Positions 1 through 12,256 of a DNA stretch of 64,000 bases are shown here, one piece after another; positions within the stretch are counted from its first letter, which is position 1; each line of letters begins with the position of its first letter. The DNA is from Mycoplasmataceae bacterium. GTDB taxonomy: Bacteria; Bacillota_I; Bacilli_A; Mycoplasmatales; Mycoplasmoidaceae. A program made the translations under genes and the position numbers. A model generated the notes under the pieces. The model was given only the letters and a program-made list of their open reading frames with translations. It did no database searches and was not told where the DNA came from. The DNA lies in the NCBI GenBank assembly GCA_031282505.1, contig JAITDP010000001.1, forward strand, positions 1-64,000, read 5' to 3'.

Positions 1-1960
1 TAGACCTGGTATGTACATTGGTGACACTAACGTTAAGGGTCTGCACCACATGATTTGAGAAATCGTTGATAACTCAATCGATGAAGCAATGGCTGGATTC
101 GCTACAAGAATTATTGTTAAAATTACAAAGCAAGGAACTATTGTTGTAGATGACGATGGACGTGGTATTCCAACTGAAAAGCAAAAAAAAACTGGATTAT
201 CTGGTGTTGAAACAGCTTTATGTAAACTACACGCTGGTGGTAAGTTTGGTGATGGAGCTTATAAAGTTTCTGGTGGTTTACACGGTGTTGGTGCTTCAGT
301 TGTTAATGCATTGAGTAAATGAATGAAAGCTTGAGTTAATCGTAATGGTGAAGTTCATTATATGGAATTTGATAATGAAGATATTTATCACGATCCTGAT
401 AACGGACACGCTATTGAACCACTAAAATCAATAGGTAAAATACCAGCTGGTGAAAAAGAACAAGGTACAACAATTGAATTCTACCCCGATTACAACATTA
501 TGGAAAAAAGCGATTGAGATCACGAAATAATTTTAGCTCGTTTAAAACAATTAGCTTATTTAAATAAAGGAATCAAAATTGTCTTTATTGATGAAATACT
601 CGGATCAACAGAAGAATGAATGTATGAAGGTGGAATTAAACAATATGTCGAAGATTTAAATAAAGATAAAGAAGTTTTAATCAAAGATGTTATTTATGGT
701 GAAAAAACTGCTGAGTTAAAAGTTCCTAACCAATCTAATGCAAAACCATATGAAGTTACAGCTGAAATTGCTTTCCAATACAATAAATCTTATATTTCTT
801 CTGTATATTCTTTCTGTAACAACATTAATACAACAGAAGGTGGAACTCATGAAGAAGGTTTTAAATTAGCGCTTGTTCGTTTAATAAATAAATTTGCAAT
901 TGAGAAAAAGTTCATGAAAGAAATTGATGAAAAAATTACTAAAGATGATATTCTTGAAGGATTAACTGCAATTATTTCTATTAAACATGAAAATCCACAA
1001 TATAAAGGTCAAACAAAAGGTGAACTAGGAAATACAGAAGTTCGTCCATTTACAAACGATGTAACGAGTTTAATTTTTGAAAAATATATGCTTGAAAATC
1101 CTGCTGAATGTGAAATAATTCTTAAAAAAATTATTTTTGCAAAAGAAGCAAGAATTAAATCTCAAGAAGCAAGAGAAGCTACAAGAAGAAAATCTCCATT
1201 CGATACAGCTTCATTGCCTGGAAAATTAGCTGATTGTTCAAGTAAAGAATCATCAATTTGTGAAGTTTATTTAGTAGAGGGTGATTCAGCTGGTGGTAGT
1301 GCAAAAATGGGACGTAATAGTTTTTTCCAAGCAATCTTGCCATTACGTGGTAAAATTCTTAACGTTGAAAAAGCTAAAACAGATAAAATATTTGAAAACG
1401 AGGAAATCAATGCAATGATTACCGCTTTTGGTATTGGAGTTTTCCCTGAATACAAATTTCACGAAGAAACTGTAACTAATGAAGATGGTACTGTAACTAC
1501 TACTAAAAAATTAAAGCCTCGTTATGATAAAATAATCATTATGACAGATGCTGATGTTGATGGAGCACATATTAGAATCCTTCTATTAACTTTCTTATTC
1601 CGTTACCTTCGTCCATTGTTAGATAATGGTCATGTTTATTCAGCAGTTCCACCGCTTTATAAAGTTTTTGGAAATAAATCTGTAGCTTATGCATATTCTG
1701 ATGAAGAATTAGAAAAAATCAAAGAAGAATACAAAGACCAAAAATATACAATTCAACGTTATAAAGGTTTAGGAGAAATGGATCCAGAACAACTTTGAGA
1801 AACTACAATGGATCCAACTACTCGTTTATTAAAGAAAGTTACTATTGAAGAAGCTTCATACGCTGACCAACAATTCTCATTCTTAATGGGAGATGATGTA
1901 TTACCACGTAAAGATTTCATTGCTAAAAACGCAAAGTTTGTTAAAAATCTAGATATTTAA
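1..1960 (+). CDS. gyrB: DNA gyrase subunit B (5' partial)
   Basis: GyrB is the ATPase subunit of gyrase and introduces negative supercoils together with GyrA. The reading frame starts at base 2 inside the GHKL ATPase domain (RPGMYIG, then [13 protein letters not shown]), so only about ten to twenty N-terminal residues are missing. It contains the ATP-lid glycines ([18 protein letters not shown]), the Toprim metal site [21 protein letters not shown], the [11 protein letters not shown] motif and the C-terminal [20 protein letters not shown] block, ending in [14 protein letters not shown] and the VKNLDI end favour GyrB over ParE. Several in-frame TGA codons are read as Trp. The stop overlaps the next start (TAATG), so the downstream membrane protein is probably co-transcribed. 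gyrA does not follow, although it often sits next to gyrB. Confidence 0.95.
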
Positions 1961-2715
1961 TGGATCATACTAATATTGCTTTTCTTGTGACAGGCATATT
2001 ATCTTTTATTTTTGGTTTGTCTAATTCAATCCCGGCTTTTTTAAGAGTGTGACACACAAAGAAATCAAGTTCGTTATCACTTTATACTCAAATCCTGCGT
2101 GTTATCGTTGGAATCATCGTTATTGCAACTCTTGTAGGTAAATTACTTAAATATTGAAATACCGGTTCACAGAAAATACATATAGAACCTTGAAGAATCT
2201 GTTCCACTTTAGATGTTATTTGTAATGTGTTTGGATTTTTTTGTGCTTCTTATATTTTGATTCATCGGTTCATTACATATAAACCAGGCGATGAAAGTTT
2301 TAAAAAATATTTCAAGTTCGAAGGCAAATATATTGTAATCTACATAATATTTGCAATAGTTGTGATTAGTGATATTGCAACAGTTATTCATTACAAAATG
2401 CACACTAACATAACTGTTCAATGAATTTTTTGATGTGGTTGTGTCTCATCGGTTTTAGGAATTTTTACCATGTTACCATTGACAATAAGAGTTATTATCA
2501 CAAAAGATACATATTCAATTTCACTTATTGCTGAAATTTCTTTAGTAATAGCAATGATTTTTTGAACTTCATATGATGCAATAGGTCTGCATAATGATGT
2601 CCATGAAAATTTACCTTACTTCATTGCAGATATTTATACTTCAATATGAGTGGCAATAATATTTGCTTACAAGTTATCAGATACTATTAAACAAAAGAAG
2701 AATATAGTTTTATAA
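1960..2715 (+). CDS. multipass membrane protein, PQ-loop/SWEET-like
   Basis: This 251-residue protein has about seven hydrophobic segments. Two stretches resemble the PQ-loop repeat of SWEET-type and lysosomal amino-acid transporters: near residues 10-45 (SIPAFLRVWHTKKSSSLSL) and near residues 165-205 (MLPLTIRVIITKDTYSISL). In each, a Pro inside a helix is followed by a cytoplasmic TK(K/D)..S(L/I)SL turn. The duplicated arrangement, separated by three to four helices, matches how such carriers are built. The start codon overlaps the gyrB stop, and a GNAT gene follows 14 nt downstream, so the three probably form one transcript. The proline lacks the usual adjacent glutamine, so the family call is an inference. 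A sugar or small-metabolite carrier role is possible but not shown. Confidence 0.5.
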
Positions 2716-2729
2716 TTTAATTACATTAA

Positions 2730-3281
2730 ATGATTAAATTAGTAATGTTTCAAACTGAATTATTCGAAATTTATGGTAATGAATTAAAGAAGGGTGCAGA
2801 ATCATTAAAAAATGATGACGTAGCATTTTATTCTGCAATGACAGAAGAATTAATTTCATTGTCTAATGATATTAAAAAATATATCCAACTTAAAACTGAT
2901 GCTCGTGATCCAAACAAACTTATGAAAGGATATGTTGCTGCTAATTATTATTTTATTGTTAATAGTGAAAACAATAGTGTTGTTGGGTTGTGCAACATTC
3001 GTTTATCACTAGATGCACCAAATTTAAAAAACTATGGTGGCCATATCGGATATCTTATTTTTAAACAATATCGTGGACACGGTTATGCTTCAACTGCGTG
3101 TTTGTTATCAATTGAAGAATGTAAGAAGCTTAATATAAATCCAATTATGATATCTTGTTTTGAAAATAATTTAGCTTCAAAAAAAATTATTGAAAAAAAT
3201 GGTTTTATTTTTAGTCATACATATCCATATAAAGATGAATATGTTAGTGGCAATATGTTAATATATTACTTAAATTATTAA
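2730..3281 (+). CDS. GNAT family N-acetyltransferase
   Basis: A 183-residue acetyl-CoA-dependent acyltransferase. The acetyl-CoA binding motif A is seen as YLIFKQYRGHGYAST (R/Q-x-x-G-x-G/A), following a beta strand with GGHIGY. A typical motif B follows (ISCFENNLASKKIIEKNGF), where the Asn and the KNGF end are characteristic of the fold. The N-terminal 90 residues are less conserved and carry substrate specificity, so the substrate cannot be named. The gene is 14 nt after the PQ-loop-like gene on the same strand and converges with the next gene, whose stop codon begins one base after this stop. Confidence 0.8.
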   Translation: MIKLVMFQTELFEIYGNELKKGAESLKNDDVAFYSAMTEELISLSNDIKKYIQLKTDARDPNKLMKGYVAANYYFIVNSENNSVVGLCNIRLSLDAPNLKNYGGHIGYLIFKQYRGHGYASTACLLSIEECKKLNINPIMISCFENNLASKKIIEKNGFIFSHTYPYKDEYVSGNMLIYYLNY

Positions 3282-4472
3282 CTAATTGTGCTTATTATTT
3301 TCTTCATGATAAATAATATTTATTTTATTTCTTTCTTGTTCGTTTTTTAAATCATATAAACGAATTCTAATAAATTGTTTTGAATCTCTGATTAAAAAAT
3401 CATCAACATTTTTAAATCAGAAATTATTAAGTCGACATACAAAGTAAGATGTTCCTTCGTTAATAACTTTTTCATAAAAAGATTTTTGTATGTTTGACAT
3501 AAAAACATTATTAGATTGATTCCAACTAGTTTTAACATCCATGTAGAATTTTTTCCCATTTGAAGTATGGATAATAAAGTCAAATGGATCACTTGTTTCC
3601 ACTCCTTTATTGATTCATTCAATTCTTTCAATCTTCTCTCCATAAGCATCTAGTTTAAGTTGAAGATTAGAATATAAAACTTTTGCTTTTTTTGCATTTA
3701 AGAATTCAACGAAACATTCTCCTAACAGTCCACGTTGTATAGCGTTCAAATTTTTCTTTTCAAAATTATCATAGTTAAATATTTTTTTAAGCTTAATATA
3801 TATTGGAGCATTAGATTTAAATGAAAGTTTAGGATTATCATTATTAGTTTTTAAATCTTCGCCATTAACCATATAAGATGCTATCTTTCTATTTTTAAGA
3901 AGTTTAAGTAAAACTATTTCATTTCCTATTAAAACAAAAATAGAAGCAACAAATATAAATAAAGGAAATATTCATACAAGTAACTTGTTAATTGGCGGTA
4001 TTAATAAACAACATAAAAATAAAATTAATGTAGCTATAGCTACACAACAAATAATGATTCTGTTTTTTTTGAAAGTTTTCTTGTATTTATAATTTAAATC
4101 TATTCGACTATTTTTTTCACTGGCTTTTGAAAAAATTTCAACAATTTTATTTTGATAATCAACAAAATTGTACCCTAAGTTATTTCCGATTTTGCATCAT
4201 TTTACACCAAGTCTAAAACACATTGAAATTTGAGCATAACGTTTATTTTCCTTAATTAAATATTCCATGTATTTTATGTACAGCTGGATTAATAATTCAA
4301 TAGCTTTCTTTTGGTGCTTTTCAGCAGCCATCCTTAGATATTTTTCAGCACGTGAAAAATTACTATTGCTATTAATAGGAGCATTTAGATAATACTCACC
4401 CAATGTTATTTGAGCCTCATGATCATGAAGCATTGCTTTTTTAATCAAAGCATCGATTTCGATTTTTTCCAT
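3282..4472 (-). CDS. Sel1-like / two-TM / PD-(D/E)XK nuclease-like fusion protein
   Basis: This 396-residue protein appears only when several TGA codons are read as Trp. Residues 1-80 look like Sel1/TPR helices (LGEYYLNA, then AEKYLRMAAEKHQKKAIELL). Two adjacent membrane segments lie near residues 145-190 (CCVAIATLILFLCCLLI and VWIFPLFIFVASIFVLI). The C-terminal domain reads GLLGECFVEFL, then about 50 residues later DPFDFIIHTSNGKKFYMDVKTS. This E...D...(D)VK pattern is that of restriction-endonuclease-like folds such as DUF3883 or Mrr. The gene starts 8 nt after the rpsB stop on the same transcript. Membrane tethering of a nuclease-like domain is unusual. Function is unknown; nuclease activity is an inference from the motif spacing only. 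Confidence 0.6.
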
Positions 4473-4480
4473 TTAAATTT

Positions 4481-5299
4481 CTATTTATTTGTAGAAAGAG
4501 GAACAACTATATCACTATCTTTTTTTCCAACAACTAAAATTGGATTCTTCTTGATAGAAGAAATTGCATCAAACAATACGGCTAAAATTAATCAGCATGT
4601 ACGTTTAGATTTTGTATTACACGGTATGTTGTAATCAACATCTTTTGGATTAGCATCACTATTACTTAATGCAATAATAGTTGCATTAACTTTTTTTGCT
4701 TCTGCAATAGCATTTTTTTCGTTAACTGAATCTAACACAACAACAACACGTGGTGGACGAGTCATATTTTTTATTCCGCCAATGAAACCATTTAATTTGT
4801 TGCATTCTTTTGCTAATTGAATTTGTTCCTTTTTGCTATATTTTTTTATCTCACCACTAGCTTGCAATTCAATTAAACGGTTAAGTTTATTAATTGACTG
4901 TTTTATAGTTTTGAAATTGGTTAGAATACCTCCTAACCATCTTTTAGTAACATAAAATAAACCATTGATTTCACATTGTTGTTTAACAAAAGAAGAAATT
5001 TCAGTATTTTTAGTAGCAACAAATAAAATATCTTCAAGATTTATAGCTGCGTCTTGTAATGCCTTATATGAAGTAGTTATGGCATAAATAATTCTTCTTA
5101 AATCAAAAAATTTAGAACCATTAGCTGATTTGCTACTTAAATATATAGTGTTTTTAGGATTTCATTTACGACCAATAACTAAATTTTGTGCACCAACTTC
5201 GTCAAGTTTTTCAGAAGAAATTAAATGAGGAACACCAGCTTGCTCATATAACTTTTTTGTGAACAAATCAATGGCAGTAAAATCTTGATTATTATTCAT
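4481..5299 (-). CDS. rpsB: 30S ribosomal protein S2
   Basis: uS2 binds the small-subunit head/body junction late in assembly. The 272-residue product shows family landmarks in order: GRKWNPKNTIYL, DILFVATKNTEISSFV, the RWLGGILTNFKTIKQSI signature, KKEQIQLAKECNKLNGFIGGIKNM, VVVLDSVNEKNAIAEA and NPKDVDYNIPCN. In-frame TGA codons encode the tryptophans. The ATG was chosen because it gives a start 13 nt downstream of the nusA stop; an upstream in-frame ATG would overlap nusA. In many Firmicutes rpsB is followed by tsf; here it follows nusA and precedes the nuclease-like fusion. The N-terminus is about 25 residues longer than usual. Confidence 0.92.
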
Positions 5300-5312
5300 T
5301 TTTATATTATAA

Positions 5313-6563
5313 TTACTCACCCTCATTAGCAAAATCATCAAATGATCCAATGCCTAAATCTACAACACGTTTCTTTTGTTGAGTTTTAGAACCATTAGAT
5401 TCGTTATTACCTCTATAAGTTCCGTTTTTGTTTCCAATGTTACTATTAGTGTAGTCAAATGGCTCATAAGCAACTTCGATTTCTTCTGCATCACTAGGAG
5501 TTATAACTTCAACTGTTCTTTCAAGAATTTTTGAAATCAATTTAATGTTATTACCAGAATTACCTAATAAATAAACAGCGTTATTTGTAACTCCACCTCA
5601 TTTAGTACTGTGGTTAGTATCATCAACAACTAATGAAATCATTTTATCAGTAATACGAGCACCAATTAATTGAATAGGTGCACAAAGATTCATAATTAAA
5701 GTTTTAATATCATCACTTCATAAAATAACATCTATTCTTTCTCCACTTAATTCATTTTTAATAGCATTAATTCTACTTCCGCCAGGTCCTATGATAGTTC
5801 CAACAGGATTAATGTTTTCTGCGCCACTGCCACTCTTAACTAAAAGTTTAGAACGTTCACCTGGAATACGAGCAAGTTTTTTAACTTCAATCAAACCTTC
5901 ATTAATTTCAGGAACATTTTTATATAAAAGATACATAAATAATAAATCGCTTGTTCTTGAAAGGATAATAGGTCAATCACGAGAGTTTTCTAAAACATCA
6001 ACGATAACAAAGTGGTATTTTTTACCAGAGATTAAGTTTTCACCACGAATTTGTTCAGAAGGAAGTAAAATACCAAATATTTCATTAGAAATCTTAATGA
6101 TGTATTTATTTCCGTCAATTTGGTGAACTTCGTAATATCCAATAGTATCTTTTTTGTTTTTTCAACCACTATAAATAGATTTATTAACTTCGCTATTAAG
6201 GTTATGTCGGAAATTTCCTCAAATGTTTTGAATTAATTTTTTACTTAAACTACTGAATTCGATTGGTTTTCTTATAGTTGAACCAACAGCAGCTGAAGGA
6301 TCAAGTTTTTTAGCATCATTGATACCAATCTCAATGTAATCATCAAAATCATCATTATCAACATTGTCAACAACAACATAAACACGGTATAATTTAAAAC
6401 TATTGTTTTCAAAGACTACATCAATTTGAGAATCAACGAATTCATGAGTATATTCAGAAACAATTGCTTGTTCAAAAGCTTTAATAACAAAATCTTCAGA
6501 TAATTTCTTATCTTCAGCTATTTCTTTGATGGTATTTATGATTTGTTCTTGTTGAGTAGACAT
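5313..6563 (-). CDS. nusA: transcription termination/antitermination factor NusA
   Basis: NusA binds RNA polymerase and nascent RNA to control pausing, termination and antitermination. The 416-residue protein has the N-terminal polymerase-binding domain (SEDFVIKAFEQAI), an S1-like segment (GYYEVHQIDGNKYIIKIS) and the KH1 hallmark (ARIPGERSKLLVKS, then NPVGTIIGPGGSRINAIKNELSGERIDVILW). KH2 follows (IQLIGARITDKM and LLGNSGNNIKLISKILERTVEVI). The tail after residue 355 is Asn/Gly/Lys-rich and low in complexity. It is the first gene of the nusA-rpsB-nuclease transcript and is divergent from rplN across a long dyad at 6581-6615. Confidence 0.92.
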
Positions 6564-6580
6564 TAATTGTATTCAATAAA

Positions 6581-6615
6581 TAAGGGTGGATGGTATAAAT
6601 ACCATACACCCCTTA
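6581..6615. promoter_or_regulatory. long inverted repeat between divergent nusA and rplN
   Basis: The left arm TAAGGGTGGATGGTAT (6581-6596) pairs with the right arm at 6599-6615, whose complement reads TAAGGGGTGTATGGTAT. There is one bulge, one mismatch and a two-base centre. It lies about 18 nt upstream of the nusA start and just upstream of the rplN -10 box (6634-6639), covering the expected -35 of rplN. Because the rplN mRNA is predicted to start at its ATG, this dyad would act as DNA (an operator) rather than as an rplN leader hairpin. It could instead lie in a short nusA leader. Confidence 0.55.
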
Positions 6616-6633
6616 CCTAATGTATTTATATTA

Positions 6634-6639
6634 TATAAT
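6634..6639 (+). promoter_or_regulatory. -10 box TATAAT of rplN (leaderless spacing)
   Basis: A perfect TATAAT ends 6 nt before the rplN ATG, so transcription would start at or next to the A of the start codon. Confidence 0.6.
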
Positions 6640-6645
6640 AAAAAT

Positions 6646-7014
6646 ATGATACAGGTACAAACTAGAATGGTTGTTACAGATAATACAGGAGCTAAAATTG
6701 CTCAAGTAATTAAGATTCCTGGTGCTTATAATCCGCACTATGCCCATATTGGACAAATTGTTAAAGTTGCTATTAAAGATTCTACTCCAGACGCAAAAGC
6801 AAAAAAAGGTACAATGGCTCTTGCTGTAATTGTTAGAAGTGTAAAAGGTGTTTGTCGAGAAAATGGACTAAAAGTTTCTTTTAGTGATAACGCATGTGTT
6901 TTAGTTAAAGCTGATAAAACTCCAGTAGGAACACGTGTTTTTGGTCCAATCGCTCGTGAAGTTAAAGAAAAAGGATTTAACAAAATCGCTTCATTAGCAG
7001 CTGAGGTTTTATAG
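6646..7014 (+). CDS. rplN: 50S ribosomal protein L14
   Basis: uL14 sits at the subunit interface near the factor-binding region. The 122-residue product has the usual family length and landmarks: RMVVTDNTGAK near the N-terminus, the glycine-lysine segment KAKKGTMALAVIVRS, SFSDNACVLVKADKTPVGTRVFGPIAREV and the end FNKIASLAAEVL. The start at MIQVQTR matches the family; a longer frame opening at 6586 begins inside the dyad and adds non-homologous residues. L14 is normally in the middle of the spc ribosomal operon (after rpsQ, before rplX). Here it stands alone with its own promoter, divergent from nusA and convergent with the CNNM gene. Confidence 0.95.
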   Translation: MIQVQTRMVVTDNTGAKIAQVIKIPGAYNPHYAHIGQIVKVAIKDSTPDAKAKKGTMALAVIVRSVKGVCRENGLKVSFSDNACVLVKADKTPVGTRVFGPIAREVKEKGFNKIASLAAEVL

Positions 7015-7033
7015 TATTAAACTATTTGTTACC

Positions 7034-8278
7034 TTATTTTTTGATTAATTCAAAAATTGGATTATCATTTTCATAACGTGTTAAAGTTATTTTAAAAAAT
7101 GTACATTCGTATTCACTATATAAAGTAAATTTTTTTGTTTTAAAAACTGACTCAAAGTATTCAATAAATAATAACTTTTGTTGTTTTATATTTCTTTTAA
7201 AATATCTTTTCATAAAAGTATGGCATTTATAGTTTCCATTTATTAATCATGTAAAACTATTAATTCTTCGGTATTTATTAACTTTATCAAATTCATCATA
7301 GATTTCACCAACAATTTGTTCTACAACATTCTCTGTTGTAATTATTCCAATTGATGCTGAAGAATTAGAATTTTCAACACAAAACATATTTATTCCTGAA
7401 CGTTGCATAATTCTTAAAACAACATTTAATTTTGTTGATGGATGAACAACCGGCATGGCATGAATAAATTGTTTCCAATTAATTTTCTTGCCATTATTTA
7501 AGAATTTATATTTATATATTTCATCAGAAATAATGTAACCAATAATTTTTTTACTTTTGCTTTTTATTACTGGTATTCTTGTTTTGTTTTGCATTAAACA
7601 GAATTCTAAAACACTTGCATCATCCATATCTTGTGATACTTTATTAATTTTGTCAAATGGAACATATATGTCACCAACTTCCATTTCATCAAAATTTAAT
7701 GAGTGTTTTACTAACAGAGCTTCTTCTCTTTCTAGCACCCCTTCATTTTGCATATCTAAAACTAATCCGTTTATTTCACGTTCACTTGTGGTTACACCTT
7801 TCTTTTTGCCAAACATTTTATTTAATACATAATTTAATGGGAAAAATAAAATATAAAAAACATAAACTGCAACCCCAAATGTCTTTAATCATTTTACCCC
7901 ATGTCTTCTAGCAATTGATTTAGGAAGATATTCACAAAAAATCAAAACTATCAAGGCTAATATGAATGAAACAATTCCACTCACAAGGTGCGAATATGAA
8001 TCACCTTCAGTTAATCCTTCAACCACTAATGTAACTAATGATGAACATACAATAGAAAATACTGTGTTTCCTATTAGTACACATCCAAGTGTTAAGTTAA
8101 AGTTCTTTAATAGTTTAGTAACGTATTTATAATTTTTACTTTTCTTATTGTTATTTGCTGCGTCCCATTGGTAAGTATGAACAGATGTTATAGCTGTTTC
8201 ACTACCAGCAAAAAACAAACACATAATAAGGAATATTAGCGAGACTATTGAATAAATAATTACCTGGACAAGGTCCAT
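7034..8278 (-). CDS. CNNM/CorC-family transporter (DUF21 + CBS pair)
   Basis: A 414-residue protein of the CNNM/CorC (HlyC, TlyC) family, whose members export magnesium or cobalt ions. The N-terminal DUF21 membrane domain has four hydrophobic segments with the family motif FFAGSETAITSV near residue 20 and CEYLPKSIARRHG near residue 120. A tandem CBS domain follows (VGDIYVPFDKINKVSQDM, then NKTRIPVIKSKSKKIIGYI and PVVHPSTKLNVVLRIMQRSGINMFCVEN). The last 70 residues correspond to a short CorC_HlyC-type tail. The ATG at 8278 is 17 nt from the divergent tmk start; the longer open frame upstream overlaps tmk and was not used. It converges with rplN. Confidence 0.85.
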
Positions 8279-8294
8279 ATAATTATTATTATAT

Positions 8295-8939
8295 ATGTCA
8301 TTATTTATCACTTTTGAAGGTCCTGACGGAAGTGGGAAATCTTCAATACTTGAGAAAGTCTTCAAACAACTTAAAAATGATTTCCCAAATAATAATTTTG
8401 TTTTAACACGTGAGCCAGGTGGAACAAACAATAAAATTGCAGAAGATATAAGAAATATTTTATTAAATAAAACTGAATATAAAATTAATTATCAAGCAGA
8501 AGCGTTGCTATTTGCCGCAAGCCGAGCACAACATGTTCATGATTTTATCAAACCAAATCTTGAACAAGGCAATTTTGTTTTATGTGATCGATACATTGAT
8601 TCGTCAATTGTTTATCAAGGTTTTGGAAGAAAACTAGGGGTTGATAATATTTGAACAATTAATAACTTTGCTATGAATGGTGTCATTCCTAATGTAACTT
8701 TTGTTTTAATGGTTACTCCCGAGATTGGAATGCAAAGAATTAATGCAAATAAGAACCGTGAAGTTAATCGCTTAGATAAAGAAAAAATTGAATTACACAA
8801 ACAAGTTTATGATGCATATCGTTTCATCATTGATAATGATAAAACTAATCGTATTGTTGAAATTGATGCATCTAAATCATTTGATGAAGTTTTTGAAAGT
8901 GTTTATTCAAAACTTAAAAATTTAATACAAAATGAATAA
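8295..8939 (+). CDS. tmk: thymidylate kinase
   Basis: Phosphorylates dTMP to dTDP in the cytoplasm. The 214-residue enzyme has the P-loop FEGPDGSGKSS at residues 6-16, the dTMP-binding TREPGGT, the LLFAASRAQHV stretch and the DRY motif in LCDRYIDSSIVYQG. The lid lies near NKNREVNRLDKEK. One TGA codon (Trp) lies after VDNI. It overlaps recR by 8 nt, and the tmk-recR order is common in Firmicutes and mollicutes. Together with thyA at 59840 it gives a route from dUMP to dTTP. Confidence 0.93.
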
Positions 8940-9517
8940 AACCTTTGACTATTTAATTGACGCTCTCAAATCACTACCTGGTGTTGGTACAAAACAAGCA
9001 AAAACAATAGCACAACACTTAATTAAAAAAGATGATATATATGTTAATGAATTAATTGTTAGAATAAAAAATGCGAAAGATAATATTAAATTTTGTAGCC
9101 AATGCAACAACATTTGTGAGAATGAATTATGTGATATATGTCGAGATTTCGGACGTGATGTGACAAAATTATGCATTGTTACTACAAATGAAGATCTAAC
9201 TAAAATTAATGAAACAAAAGAATACAATGGTTTATATTTTGTTACCAACGATGAGTATGATGGAAAAAAAGCAAAAGAACTTCCAGCTAAAACTGTTACA
9301 AAATTTATTAAACTTTTAAATTTGTATAAATTCCATGAAATAATTATTGCAACCAATTGAACCAACAATGGTGAACTTACTGCTGTGTTTTTAAAAAAAA
9401 TAATTAATAATTATTTACCAAATTGCAAAACGTTCCGTTTAGCTATTGGATTACCTGTCAATTCAGCACTTGATTACGCTGACAGTCTTACATTGAAACA
9501 CGCGCTTAAAAATAAAA

Positions 9518-9528
<11 letters not shown>
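8932..9528 (+). CDS. recR: recombination mediator protein RecR
   Basis: RecR helps load RecA on gapped DNA, in complex with RecO (RecF pathway). The 198-residue protein begins with the helix-hairpin-helix LPGVGTKQAKTIAQHL. A four-cysteine zinc site follows (CSQCNNICENELCDIC, near residues 57-72), then a Toprim domain (LCIVTTNEDLTKINET, with a central Trp from TGA). The usual C-terminal glycine-rich segment is seen as RLAIGLPVNSALDYADSLTL; the canonical form is GLPVGGDLEYAD, so two glycines are replaced. The start overlaps tmk. The last 11 nt overlap the convergent ileS stop region. Confidence 0.92.
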
Positions 9529-12229
<2,701 letters not shown>

Positions 12230-12256
12230 AATTGAATAATATTATAATTAATAGAG

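Noticed and set aside
6586-6645. Upstream in-frame start for rplN giving 20 additional residues
   Set aside because: The additional residues come from inside the dyad and do not fit L14; TATAAT placement and family length support 6646.
7557-7911. Plus-strand open frames opposite the CNNM gene
   Set aside because: Antisense to a well conserved CBS/DUF21 protein; low-complexity translation.
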